DNA of 64,000 bases, taken from Chloroflexota bacterium (GTDB lineage: Bacteria > Chloroflexota > Anaerolineae > 4572-78 > J111). Both the position numbers and the translations under genes were made by a program. The DNA is taken from the NCBI GenBank assembly GCA_016860845.1, contig BOKF01000008.1, positions 1 through 64,000 on the forward strand. The letters run 5' to 3'. The notes below the pieces were generated by a model. That model did not search any database and was not told the origin of the DNA. It saw only the letters and a program-made list of their open reading frames with translations. Below, piece after piece: positions 6,435 to 14,551 of this stretch (the first letter of the stretch is position 1; the number at the start of each line of letters is the position of its first letter).

Positions 6435-8768
6435 ATGACCGTTCAAATTCAAAATCTCAACCCCCAAATCTCAAATCCTCAATCTGAACCTCAAACTTCG
6501 TCAAAAACCCAAACCCTGTGCGCGTTGTGCGGCCTACCGGCGACTCGCCATCTCGCCGAAACATTTAACGGCGAACTGTTGACTTTTTGCTGCTACGGCT
6601 GCCGCCACATTTATGAAGTGGTGGCCCCGGAACTGGCGAAAGGCGTGGATTTACGCCAGGCCATTGGCCGGGCCGGATTGGATCTCAACGCGCCCTGCTG
6701 TCGGGGCGCTATCCACGGCGACCCGGCCAAAGAAGCAGCCCGCCTCCTCTCCCGCTTGATGCTCAATGCCTTTCTGGCCATGATGGTCATGGCCCTCAGC
6801 CTGGCCCTTTACTCCGATTTCTTCTTTACTTCCTGGGGACAACTGGGCCAGGGAACCCGCTCGATGTTGCAGGCGATTGCCATGCTCTTTGCGACCCCGG
6901 CGGTACTGCTGCTGGCCCTGCCCATCCTGGAAGATGCTATCTTTACCTTCCAGGTTTACCGCCGCCTGACCACCAGCGCCTTGATTGCTATTGGCAGCAT
7001 GGCAGCTTATGGCTTGTCGGTTTATGCTACCTTTATCGGACAGGGCCAGGTCTACTTTGATACGGCCACTATGACCCTGCTGTTGGTGACCCTGGGCCGC
7101 TGGCTCGATGCCAAGACCCAGGTTGAGAGCGCCAAAGCCCTGGACGACCTGCTCGCCCGCGCTCCCGCCGAAGCCAGCTTGATAACCCCCTCCCCAACCC
7201 TCCCCCTTCAAGGGGGAGGGAGCCAGGGAGGGGCTGAAACCCGCGTTCCCGTTGACCAGCTCCAGGTTGGCGACCATATCCGCGTCCGGCCCGGCGAAAA
7301 CTTTGCCGTGGACGGCCGGGTCATCTCCGGCGAGGGCAGCGTTGACGAGGCCAGCATCACCGGCGAGGCCGCGCCCGCCTACAAAGGCCCCGGGCAGACG
7401 GTTTATGCCGGCACAAGCAGCCTGGACGGTAGTTTCGTCGTTGAAACCACCCAGGTGGGTGAGGAACGGGTCATGGGCAAGCTGGTCCGCCTGCTGGATG
7501 AGGCCCGCCTCTATCGCGCACCCATCGAACGGCTGGCCGACCGGGTGGCGGGCTATTTTGTGCCGTTGGTGATTGTGCTGGCGTTGGGGACGTTTGGCTA
7601 CTGGACCTGGCAGGCCAGTTTTGAGCGGGGCTTGATGAATGGGCTGGCCGTGCTGCTGATCGCCTGCCCGTGCGCTTTGGGCGTCTCTACCCCGCTGGCT
7701 ATTTGGGCGGGGCTGGGCCGGGCCGCCCGGCAGGGCGTGCTGATCCGGGACAGTGTGACGCTGGAAAAATTAGCCCGTATCCGGCGCGTCTTCTTTGATA
7801 AAACCGGCACGCTGACAACCGGGCAGTCCGCTCTGGCAGAGATTGTGGTGAGAAGACCAGAGACCGGGGACGAGAGGCCGAGGGAAATGATTCCAGCAGC
7901 GGTCGGTGGTCTGTGCTCGGCGGTCGCTCCGGTTGAACTGCTGCAAATCGCCGCTTCCCTGGAACATGGTTCCGAACATCCTCTGGCGCGTTCTATCCAG
8001 GTGGCGGGGGCTGCCCAGGATTTGCCGCTGCTGCCGGTGGAGAATTTCCGGGCGATGCCGGGGTTAGGCGTCAGCGGGTGTGTGGCCGGCCAAACCGTTT
8101 GGGCGGGCAGTTGGCGGCTGGTTGAACAGCAGGGCTTGGCTTTGCCGGTTGATTTACGGGCGGAACGTTCACGGCTGGAACAGATGGGTGTTACTGTCGT
8201 CCACGTTGGCTGGGATGGACTGGTGCAGGGTTTGCTCGGCCTGGCTGAAACGATCCGGCCAGCGGCGGCTCCGGCTCTGGCCGAAATGAAGCGGCGGCAA
8301 TTGGAGGTGCAGGTTTTGACCGGCGACAGCGCCGCTGCGGGTGCGGCTTTAGCGCGTCAGTTGGGGGTGCCGGTGCAGAGCGAACTGCTGCCCCACGATA
8401 AAGTGAAGTTAATCGAACAGGCTGAAGCAGCCGGGCCGGCGGCGATGGTTGGCGACGGTTTGAACGACGCGCCGGCCCTGGCTCGCGCCAGCGTTGGCGT
8501 TGCCCTGGGCTGTGGGGCTGATGTGACCCGTGAAGCCGCCGACGTAAGCCTGTTGGGGACTGATCTAAGCCAGATTACCTGGACCCTGGCCCTGGCCCGC
8601 CGAGTTTACCGCACGATTGGCTGGAATCTAACCCAGGCTTTTGCTTATAACGTCATCGGCATTGGCCTGGCGATGGCCGGTTTTTTGCACCCGGTTTTAG
8701 CCGCAGCGGCCATGGTGGTCAGCAGCCTGGTGGTGGTCAGTAATTCGCTGCGAATTTTCAGGTTTTAG
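6435..8768 (+). CDS. ccoI: copper-translocating P1B-type ATPase (CcoI/FixI type)
   Basis: A 777-residue P-type ATPase that moves copper across the membrane for cbb3 oxidase assembly. The N-terminal metal cluster is C29-x2-C32 plus CCYGC (52-56), the arrangement of CcoI/FixI. Further landmarks are the A-domain SITGEA, the membrane copper site IACPCALG, the phosphorylation loop DKTGTLT, the ATP-site region around EHPLA, and GDGLNDAPAL. I chose ATG 6435 because GAGGA lies seven bases before it; GTG 6429 is too close. Two oddities: residues about 5-25 are Gln/Asn/Pro-rich from a CAAATCTC-type repeat, and residues about 250-267 are encoded by a GC-rich palindrome inserted in frame just before the A domain. 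Confidence 0.95.
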   Translation: MTVQIQNLNPQISNPQSEPQTSSKTQTLCALCGLPATRHLAETFNGELLTFCCYGCRHIYEVVAPELAKGVDLRQAIGRAGLDLNAPCCRGAIHGDPAKEAARLLSRLMLNAFLAMMVMALSLALYSDFFFTSWGQLGQGTRSMLQAIAMLFATPAVLLLALPILEDAIFTFQVYRRLTTSALIAIGSMAAYGLSVYATFIGQGQVYFDTATMTLLLVTLGRWLDAKTQVESAKALDDLLARAPAEASLITPSPTLPLQGGGSQGGAETRVPVDQLQVGDHIRVRPGENFAVDGRVISGEGSVDEASITGEAAPAYKGPGQTVYAGTSSLDGSFVVETTQVGEERVMGKLVRLLDEARLYRAPIERLADRVAGYFVPLVIVLALGTFGYWTWQASFERGLMNGLAVLLIACPCALGVSTPLAIWAGLGRAARQGVLIRDSVTLEKLARIRRVFFDKTGTLTTGQSALAEIVVRRPETGDERPREMIPAAVGGLCSAVAPVELLQIAASLEHGSEHPLARSIQVAGAAQDLPLLPVENFRAMPGLGVSGCVAGQTVWAGSWRLVEQQGLALPVDLRAERSRLEQMGVTVVHVGWDGLVQGLLGLAETIRPAAAPALAEMKRRQLEVQVLTGDSAAAGAALARQLGVPVQSELLPHDKVKLIEQAEAAGPAAMVGDGLNDAPALARASVGVALGCGADVTREAADVSLLGTDLSQITWTLALARRVYRTIGWNLTQAFAYNVIGIGLAMAGFLHPVLAAAAMVVSSLVVVSNSLRIFRF
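7186..7233. repeat. GC-rich nested palindrome inside ccoI
   Basis: CCCTCCCCCTT (7198-7208) faces AAGGGGGAGGG (7210-7220), flanked by a second pair, CCCCTCCC (7187-7194) and GGGAGGGG (7226-7233). It reads in frame as SPTLPLQGGGSQGG. This is the form of mobile intergenic palindromes, here accommodated within a coding sequence. Confidence 0.8.
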
Positions 8769-8777
8769 CATGGAGGT

Positions 8778-9356
8778 GTGATGATGAATAAATTCTGGTC
8801 AGCTTTGAAGCAAAACTTCTGGCCGATTTCGGCCCTCATTTTTTGTCCCTGCCACCTGCCCTTGACGATGGGCGCCGTGGCCAGCCTGACCGCCGGAACG
8901 GTGGTGGGCAGTTTTATTTCGCTTCATTACAGCTCGATTGAAACCGTGCTGGCCGTCGCCTTCTCCTTTTACTTTGTGCTCGCTTTTATGATTTGGGTGG
9001 TGCGCGGTCCGCAGCCGGCCAAAGGCGCGGCCTGCGTCATTGATCCCCAAAAACAGCAGCGCCCGACCGGCCTGTCAACCCGGCAGATTATTGTTTGGGG
9101 AGTGATTGGTATGTTCACCATGCCGGCCTTAATCTCGATCAGCCTTTTTACCAGGCAGAATTTTGCCGATGGCGTGATTCCCCAGATCTTTGCGGTCAAT
9201 CCGGAATTTAACTCCGGCCTGATCTGGTTGATCAGCCTCTCGACGGTGGTCATGATCCCGGTCATGGTCATCTGGCTGGTGTGGATGTGGTTGGCCTGGT
9301 CAAAAACGGACTTCTCCAAGACCGAGACGGAGAATTGGGGTTATGAATACGAATAA
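8778..9356 (+). CDS. MerE-like metal-transport membrane protein
   Basis: A 192-residue membrane protein with about four helices. Residues 14-75 resemble MerE, the small mercury/organomercury transporter: FCPCHLPLTM (C23, C25) followed by a Gly/Ala/Thr-rich helix with TAGTVVGSFIS, close to MerE's CPCHLP...AGTTAGAFIG. The C-terminal half adds two more helices and has no known match. A CPC-bearing helix next to the copper ATPase suggests metal import for the oxidase rather than mercury resistance, since no merR or merA is near; this is inference. Start nine bases after ccoI with GGAGG; the 3' end overlaps the next gene by 14 bases. Confidence 0.75.
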   Translation: MMMNKFWSALKQNFWPISALIFCPCHLPLTMGAVASLTAGTVVGSFISLHYSSIETVLAVAFSFYFVLAFMIWVVRGPQPAKGAACVIDPQKQQRPTGLSTRQIIVWGVIGMFTMPALISISLFTRQNFADGVIPQIFAVNPEFNSGLIWLISLSTVVMIPVMVIWLVWMWLAWSKTDFSKTETENWGYEYE

Positions 9357-9651
9357 TCCAGGCGTGTCGCCCGCCGAAACCGATAAACCTCGCCCCAAGT
9401 GGCCTTTAAAGACCCTGCTCGAGATTCTGCCGATTATCATCGCTCTGACCGCCATTCTGAGTTACTCAACCATTCGCAATGTGTCCAATGTGGCCCTGGT
9501 CACGCCCCTGGCCGAAGTGTTAGGTGGCGTACCGCTGTGGGTGGCCGGTTTGATGGGCCTGGTAGCGTTGGTGGGGGTATTAGGAATGGGCTGGTTGATT
9601 TACATCTTCAGCCGCGCCCCGGTTGCGCCGGACGGGAGTGATGAGGAGTAG
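9343..9651 (+). CDS. small two-helix membrane protein, unknown
   Basis: A 102-residue protein with a polar Pro/Lys N terminus, two predicted helices (about 24-44 and 64-90) and an acidic tail DGSDEE. No family recognised. It overlaps the MerE-like gene by 14 bases and ends four bases before the next start, so translation is probably coupled. Its place in the oxidase accessory run suggests a helper in metal handling or assembly, which is inference. Confidence 0.7.
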   Translation: MNTNNPGVSPAETDKPRPKWPLKTLLEILPIIIALTAILSYSTIRNVSNVALVTPLAEVLGGVPLWVAGLMGLVALVGVLGMGWLIYIFSRAPVAPDGSDEE

Positions 9652-9655
9652 CGAT

Positions 9656-10372
9656 ATGCTTAAGTTAGCTGGCAAAATTAATTGGCTGACTGGCCTGTTG
9701 ATCTTTTCTATGCCGGTGATACTGGTTTTCTTTTTGGGCAGCCAGATGGCTTACAGCCAGGTGAAAAGCCAATTTGAACCGTACCAAAACATTCCCGAAG
9801 TGACCCGGCTGGCTGACCTGTCATCTATTCCCGCGGGCCAGGTGGTGATGCTGCGCGGCCAGATCGCCGCGCCGTCAATGAGCGCCGTCGGTTCCGAGTT
9901 GTTGATCTTTCAGCAGCGGCCCGCCGAAGGCCGTGAAGTTCGTTTTGGCGAGGAGTTCAGCCTGATTTTTCCGGAGTTTAGCCTGCAACTGCCAGACGGC
10001 TTGGTCAAGATCAGCCCCAGCCTCACCCGTGAGCGGATTATCCAGCATGAGCTTCATACTGTCAGCAGCGGTGAAGACAAACTGACCGGCTTTCGCCCCG
10101 GCGATACTGTCACTGTACAGGGCGAGTGGCAGCCGGTCACGACGACCTTGTTTGAAGTCACCGGTATCAGTGGGACCGACAAGGCCGGCCTGATGGCCGA
10201 ATGGCAAGAGGCCTTTCAAAAAGTCGGCTGGGTGAGAAACGGCCTGGGGTTGTTAACCCTGTTGGGCCTGATTCTGCTGGTGGTGCGCTTGCGCCAGGCC
10301 AGGATTAACCCGCCCGCAGTGGAGAGTGAAGCATGCCCAACCCCGAAGACCGGGACGGTACCAACAGCATAG
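9656..10372 (+). CDS. membrane protein, TM-beta domain-TM (GIDE-like layout)
   Basis: A 238-residue protein with one helix at each end (about 8-28 and 196-215) and a beta-rich extracytoplasmic domain between. Words such as VVMLRGQIAAPS, LLIFQQ and FRPGDTVTVQGEW recall the GIDE/OB-like modules of bacterial membrane proteins, but only loosely by eye. The ATG at 9656 was chosen because GAGGAG lies eight bases upstream; an in-frame TTG at 9623 would overlap the previous gene. Function unknown. It belongs to the cbb3 accessory run. Confidence 0.7.
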   Translation: MLKLAGKINWLTGLLIFSMPVILVFFLGSQMAYSQVKSQFEPYQNIPEVTRLADLSSIPAGQVVMLRGQIAAPSMSAVGSELLIFQQRPAEGREVRFGEEFSLIFPEFSLQLPDGLVKISPSLTRERIIQHELHTVSSGEDKLTGFRPGDTVTVQGEWQPVTTTLFEVTGISGTDKAGLMAEWQEAFQKVGWVRNGLGLLTLLGLILLVVRLRQARINPPAVESEACPTPKTGTVPTA

Positions 10373-10464
10373 CCACGCTGATGGTCATTGTGGTAGTGCT
10401 GGCCATCATTATCATCACTGTTTTGACCATCACTGCCATCATGGCCGGGCCTCCAAGTGGGTGA
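10333..10464 (+). CDS. 43-residue single-helix membrane peptide
   Basis: ATG 10333 to TGA 10462-10464 encodes a 43-residue peptide with a charged N terminus (MPNPEDRDG) and one long hydrophobic helix (IATLMVIVVVLAIIIITVLTI). GGAG lies eight bases before the ATG and it overlaps the previous gene by 40 bases, so it could be translationally coupled. No match to CcoS or CcoQ is evident. The hydrophobic pattern and ribosome binding site support reality, but the overlap leaves doubt. Confidence 0.5.
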   Translation: MPNPEDRDGTNSIATLMVIVVVLAIIIITVLTITAIMAGPPSG

Positions 10465-10538
10465 CAATTCCCACTTGTCCCTGGCTCCCCAGCTAATGAA
10501 TCATCAAAGCCAGTTCAGCCTGATGAGGAAATTTGAGC

Positions 10539-11447
10539 ATGGCCAAACCTGCTTTTTTTGATTACCCAACCTTTAGAGAAACCAAGCTTCCAAAAGTGCG
10601 CCTGGCCCAATGGAAGCCGGTGACGCTGTACACCAAGTATCGCTGGCTGGTGCAGGCGCTGGTGGTCATCTCCTTTGTCCTGGTACCGGAACTGCGCTGG
10701 CTCAAACTCGATTTGACCAACGACCAATACTGGCTCCTCGGCTACCAGGTTTCGCTGACCATTGCCTTACAATCCGTTGTCATCTTGTGGTTGGGAACCT
10801 ATTTTGTTAACTTCTTTGAGAATTATCTGATTGGCCGGCTGCTGTGCGGCTGGATTTGCCCCTGGGGTTTGCTCAACCGCCTGGGTATGATTATCAATCA
10901 CTTCCTGCGCCGCCACAGGCAGCGTGCGCTGATTCTGGCAGCGGCCAATCTGCTCTTTGCCGTAGCAGCCACGCTGGTGGTGATGAACTGGGTGATTGAC
11001 CTGGGAACTTTGCTCCGGCCTGAACATCCTTACTTTGGCTGGGTTTGGGGTGCTTTTGGCCTGCTGGTGCTGATTGGTTTTGTAATTTTACACCAAATGG
11101 GCTTCAAATTTTGCGAGAGTATTTGTCCCTTTGGCATGTACCTGACGGTTGTCACGCAGAAGAATTCGCTGCGCATCACGTTTGACTCCAGCCGAGCCTG
11201 CGTGGACTGCGGCCTCTGTACCCAGGTCTGCCCAATGGACCTTTCGCCCCGTGAAATGGATTTTAAGGACTCCATGAACGGTGGCTTTGGGCAGTGCATT
11301 CTGTGCGGCGATTGCATTGACGTGTGCCAGGTGCGCATGGATTTAGAAAAACTGCCGCCACCCCTGCGCTGGAACACGGCCGAAGGCATCATGCCCTTAC
11401 TGCCGCTTGAAGCAAAACAGGAGTCAAGTAGCAGGGTAGCAGGGTAG
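10539..11447 (+). CDS. polytopic 4Fe-4S ferredoxin (CcoG/NapH-like)
   Basis: A 302-residue protein with about four to five membrane helices, two conserved membrane Cys motifs (CGWICPWG and CESICPFGMY) and two ferredoxin clusters (CVDCGLCTQVCP and CILCGDCIDVC). This is the NapH/CcoG/RdxA architecture. CcoG proteins reduce Cu(II) to Cu(I) for cbb3 assembly, and the position at the end of the oxidase gene run favours that role. It is shorter than typical CcoG (about 470 residues) and lacks the periplasmic C-terminal domain, so a NapH-like quinol dehydrogenase is the alternative. ATG 10539 has GAGGAA eight bases upstream. The last codons lie within an AGCAGGGT repeat. Confidence 0.85.
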   Translation: MAKPAFFDYPTFRETKLPKVRLAQWKPVTLYTKYRWLVQALVVISFVLVPELRWLKLDLTNDQYWLLGYQVSLTIALQSVVILWLGTYFVNFFENYLIGRLLCGWICPWGLLNRLGMIINHFLRRHRQRALILAAANLLFAVAATLVVMNWVIDLGTLLRPEHPYFGWVWGAFGLLVLIGFVILHQMGFKFCESICPFGMYLTVVTQKNSLRITFDSSRACVDCGLCTQVCPMDLSPREMDFKDSMNGGFGQCILCGDCIDVCQVRMDLEKLPPPLRWNTAEGIMPLLPLEAKQESSSRVAG

Positions 11448-11449
11448 CA
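11429..11449. repeat. AGCAGGGT tandem at the 3' end of the ferredoxin gene
   Basis: TAGCAGGG occurs two and a half times in tandem and supplies the last codons (SSRVAG) and stop of the gene. It resembles short spacer repeats that have eroded a gene end. Confidence 0.5.
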
Positions 11450-11491
11450 CCTAAGTGAGTTGTTTGCTACTTGCCCCGTTTGAACAGACCG

Positions 11492-12634
11492 ATGAATTTA
11501 CCTTCTCAGTCACAAACCCAACCCCGTCCAAGCCGCCCTCCAGCCGAGCGACCGGCGACCCAAATGATGCTGGGTTGTTTTGTCATTCCGCTGCTGGTGG
11601 TGGTCCTGCTGGGGATGGCCTTTTTTTATATCCGCTCGCGGGCCTCGTCCCACTTAACCGTTCCGCCCCGGCAGGTGTTGTTGGTACGAGCTGGCCCGGA
11701 TGAGACAGCTCCCCTGCTGGCTCGCTTTGGCGAAGGGCGGGTGATCAAGATTACCGGACGGAGCCGCGATTGGCGCTGGTTGGAGGTGGAGTTGTGGGAC
11801 GACCGGCAGGGTTGGGCCTTGCGCCCCCTGGATATTTTGGTCTGGCAAATTAATGCCTATGAAACTAGCCCGCAGCCAGTCAAATTTGCCATAACAGCCG
11901 TTACGCCCCTGGCCGAAGAAACGGTCGCCATACCGGCGACCACTTTTACGATGGGCAGTCCCGCCGGCCTGGGCGAAGAGGATGAACGGCCCGCGCACGC
12001 GGTGACGCTGTCTGCTTTTGAGCTGGATCGAACCGAGGTAACGGTTGGCCAGTACTGGCAGTGCGTTGAAGCCGGGGCGTGCGCCGCGCCGACAGATGAC
12101 ACCAGCGGCGGCGAGTCTCATTATCATAATGACCCGGCGTTTGATAACCATCCCGTCGTGAATGTGCCCTGGCTGGAAGCGAGTCACTACTGCACCTGGC
12201 GGGGCAAGCGTTTACCCACTGAAGCGGAGTGGGAGCTGGCGGCCGGTTGGGATGCGGCGCGCAAGGCCAAGCTGTTGTGGCCGTGGGGCAATGAGTCACC
12301 CCAGGGGCCGGTCAATGGAGGGGACACCTCAGCGGGGAAAGCCGTGGGAGTGGGCAGCATGGCCGGAGACCGGTCGCCCCTGGGCCTGCTGGATATGGGG
12401 GGCAATGTCGGCGAGTGGGTGTTTGATTGGTATAAAGTTGACTACTACAGTGTAGCTGACGAAACCAATCCGATTGGTCCGACCAACCGGCGAGGTGAGG
12501 GGACCGGGCGGGTTGTCCGGGGCGGCTCCTTTGCCGACTCTCTGGAGCAGGCGCGCACCGCCAATCGAGGGAACCAGGCAGCAGAGTATGGTTATCCGAT
12601 CGTTGGGTTTCGCTGTGCGAAGGATAAACCGTAA
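11492..12634 (+). CDS. membrane-anchored SH3b-FGE-sulfatase domain protein
   Basis: About 380 residues: a Pro/Gln-rich start, one membrane helix (about 27-47), an SH3b-like segment (about 55-125, VLLVRAGPDETAPLLARFGEG...DRQGWALRP), and a formylglycine-generating-enzyme-type domain to the end. FGE signatures seen: FTMGSP, DRTEVTVGQYWQCV, HPVVNVPWLEASHYCTWRGKRLPTEAEWELA, DMGGNVGEW, VVRGGSF and GFRC. Many such domains are structural or ligand-binding rather than true sulfatase activators, and no sulfatase gene is near. The domain should face outside. A TTG at 11471 is an alternative start; neither has a good ribosome site. Confidence 0.85.
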   Translation: MNLPSQSQTQPRPSRPPAERPATQMMLGCFVIPLLVVVLLGMAFFYIRSRASSHLTVPPRQVLLVRAGPDETAPLLARFGEGRVIKITGRSRDWRWLEVELWDDRQGWALRPLDILVWQINAYETSPQPVKFAITAVTPLAEETVAIPATTFTMGSPAGLGEEDERPAHAVTLSAFELDRTEVTVGQYWQCVEAGACAAPTDDTSGGESHYHNDPAFDNHPVVNVPWLEASHYCTWRGKRLPTEAEWELAAGWDAARKAKLLWPWGNESPQGPVNGGDTSAGKAVGVGSMAGDRSPLGLLDMGGNVGEWVFDWYKVDYYSVADETNPIGPTNRRGEGTGRVVRGGSFADSLEQARTANRGNQAAEYGYPIVGFRCAKDKP

Positions 12635-12640
12635 CCAGGG

Positions 12641-12669
12641 TTGCCAAAAAATTGAGATTAAGGCACAAT
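12641..12669 (+). promoter_or_regulatory. possible promoter for the DHH phosphoesterase
   Basis: TTGCCA (12641-12646), a 17-base spacer and CACAAT (12664-12669). The predicted transcription start falls only a few bases before the TTG start at 12680, which lacks a ribosome site. The -10 is weak. Confidence 0.3.
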
Positions 12670-12679
12670 TTTAGTCACT

Positions 12680-13666
12680 TTGTGGCAGACAATTATTTCC
12701 ATCCTCGAACAGAATAACAATTTTTTAATTACCTCTCACCTGAATCCCGATTGCGACGCGCTCGGTTCGGAGTTAGCTCTGGCCGAGCATTTGGATCGTT
12801 TAGGCAAAAAGGTCACGATTATGAATAGTGACCCCGTGCCAAATGCCTTCCGCTTTCTGGATCCCACGGGAGCGATTAAGAAATATGCGCCAACCAAACA
12901 TGCAGCTCTTATTAAAAAAGCTGAAGTTATTATTGTCCTGGATGCATCGGGCGGTTGGAAGCGGATGGGGCGGGTTGGCGACGCCCTCGCTCAAGCTGGC
13001 GCAGTCAAGGTTTGTATTGACCACCATCCCGACGCAACCAATTTTGTGGATGTGGCAGTTGTTGACCCCGACGCTGCGGCCACGGGTGAGCTGGTTTACG
13101 AGTTGGTGATGGCCATGCAAGGGGGTCTATCGGCAACCATGGCCCAGGCGTTATACGCGGCCATTGTGACGGATACGGGTAATTTTCGCTTTCCTAAAAC
13201 CAGCCCTCGGACTCACCTGATTACCGCCGAATTACTCCGGGCAGGAGCGCTGCCCTATGCCATTTACCGCCAACTTTACGAGCAGTATCCCCGACAGCGC
13301 GTCCGGCTTAAAGGACACGTTCTCGACTCAATTAAGGTGGAAGCCAACGGTCAGATCGCTTATTACGGTCTGGATCAAGCCACGCTCAAAAGTTATGGGG
13401 TGAAAACCTCGGAGTTGGATGGCTTTGCCAGCCTGGGACAAGAAATTGGCGGGGTGCGGATTGTGGTTTTTTGCCTGCAAAGCTCCAAAAGTAAAGTAAA
13501 AATTAGCCTGCGCAGCGACGGCAGTATTGAGATTAATCAATTAGCCTTGGCCTATGGGGGCGGAGGACACCCCTCAGCCGCCGGGGCGACTGTGACCGGA
13601 CAATTGGATGAAATATTGGCCGATGTAGTGGAGCAGGCCAAACGACTGCTTGAAAGACCTCTGTAA
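12680..13666 (+). CDS. nrnA: DHH/DHHA1 phosphoesterase (NrnA-type oligoribonuclease)
   Basis: A 328-residue protein with the full NrnA layout: DHH domain with HLNPDCDALGS (about 20-30), VLDAS, CIDHHPD (the DHH motif) and AAIVTDTGNFRF, then DHHA1 with GGGGHPSAAG near the C terminus. NrnA degrades very short RNAs (nanoRNA) and in many bacteria dephosphorylates pAp; which activity dominates here is unknown. It acts in the cytoplasm with Mn2+ or similar bound by the Asp/His set. The start is TTG. It is followed by a clear terminator, so it appears to close its transcript. Confidence 0.9.
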   Translation: MWQTIISILEQNNNFLITSHLNPDCDALGSELALAEHLDRLGKKVTIMNSDPVPNAFRFLDPTGAIKKYAPTKHAALIKKAEVIIVLDASGGWKRMGRVGDALAQAGAVKVCIDHHPDATNFVDVAVVDPDAAATGELVYELVMAMQGGLSATMAQALYAAIVTDTGNFRFPKTSPRTHLITAELLRAGALPYAIYRQLYEQYPRQRVRLKGHVLDSIKVEANGQIAYYGLDQATLKSYGVKTSELDGFASLGQEIGGVRIVVFCLQSSKSKVKISLRSDGSIEINQLALAYGGGGHPSAAGATVTGQLDEILADVVEQAKRLLERPL

Positions 13667-13709
13667 AAATTTGCTTTCACCCTTCTTACAAAAAAATTCT
13701 AACCGTCTA

Positions 13710-13740
13710 ACGGCTGGTAAATGGGCCAGCCGTTTTTATT
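13710..13740 (+). terminator. Rho-independent terminator after nrnA
   Basis: ACGGCTGG (13710-13717) pairs with CCAGCCGT (13726-13733) over an 8-base loop, followed by TTTTATTT. It lies 44 bases after the nrnA stop. Confidence 0.85.
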
Positions 13741-13976
13741 TCAGGCTCAACTTCTCATTTGACGTACGGTTGTGAGCCTCTTCATCTTTCTTTGCACTTG
13801 GAACTGCATCGTAAAGTTACTGTGAAGATTTTGGTAAGTGGACCTATTCCCTGTAACACGGACCAGGAAGATTTCGTTCTTTATGGTAGAGATTACGAAG
13901 TAACTTCGTTGCACCTTAAATTAACAAGAATTTAGGCGATTGTTTCTGCCTTTTGTATTTCAACACAGGAGCTGAG
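13741..13976. other. intergenic region after nrnA terminator
   Basis: Together with the terminator this makes 310 bases without a gene. It is AT-rich, with no RNA gene or strong promoter that I can recognise before the small gene at 13977. Confidence 0.4.
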
Positions 13977-14339
13977 ATGTCCACAAAATTTAGCGCCAGC
14001 CAGATTAGAGATTTGCTAAAAACCAGAGCACACTGCCTGCAAGCTGGATTTCCGATCACTCACCCTTTGATGGGTGCGCTTAATAAGTTGATTGGCGAGT
14101 ATATTGCCAGAGTTGGATTGGCCACTTATCTGAGCGAAATGCTCGGCCCTGTAGCGATGGTCTCAATGGACAAATGTACGCTTTATGACCATACAGACCG
14201 TCCTCTTGAATTGGATCTGAAGAACTACCAACAACCCCTCCAACACTTCATCAAAGAAAAATTTTTGCTTGACAACTTGCCTTCTAAAGTAGAAGTAAAG
14301 AAAGACTCCCCGGGACAGCGAGAAGTGCGGTATTTGTAA
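13977..14339 (+). CDS. small soluble protein of unknown function
   Basis: A 120-residue protein, mostly alpha-helical by composition, with no membrane segment and no motif I recognise. It has a Met/Asp/Tyr-rich centre (MVSMDKCTLYDHTD) and a basic tail. The ATG at 13977 is preceded by AGGAG at five bases, so this start is preferred over an upstream in-frame TTG at 13953. It has its own upstream spacer after the nrnA terminator and no obvious partner. Codon use looks like its neighbours. Confidence 0.75.
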   Translation: MSTKFSASQIRDLLKTRAHCLQAGFPITHPLMGALNKLIGEYIARVGLATYLSEMLGPVAMVSMDKCTLYDHTDRPLELDLKNYQQPLQHFIKEKFLLDNLPSKVEVKKDSPGQREVRYL

Positions 14340-14459
14340 AGGTTCACTCTATTGAAAAAGCTATCTGTCCGAGTTGCTATTTCGGGGAAAAACGTTTATA
14401 TTTTTAAGGCGATTCTGGTAAAAGGCGGAAATGGTCAATAGAATCCCGACCAAAAGTGT

Positions 14460-14498
14460 TTGCATTCAAATGCAATTCTAACAATAATCGGGTATAAT
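14460..14498 (+). promoter_or_regulatory. inverted repeat and -10 upstream of the FmdB-type gene
   Basis: TTGCAT-TCAA-ATGCAA (14460-14475) is a 6-bp dyad, 17 bases before a TATAAT hexamer (14493-14498) on the plus strand. No good -35 hexamer is present at the right distance, so the dyad could be an activator or repressor site. Confidence 0.35.
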
Positions 14499-14551
14499 CT
14501 GTGCGTAATAAAAGCTTGTGATTTACCTTCAATGAGTTCAGGGAGTTCACC

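Noticed and set aside
6651..7277. 208-codon frame antisense to ccoI
   Set aside because: Reads through the palindrome and has no motif; shadow of ccoI.
8778..9356. Mercury-resistance locus
   Set aside because: No merR, merA, merT or merP nearby; only the MerE-like helix is present and the context is oxidase/copper.
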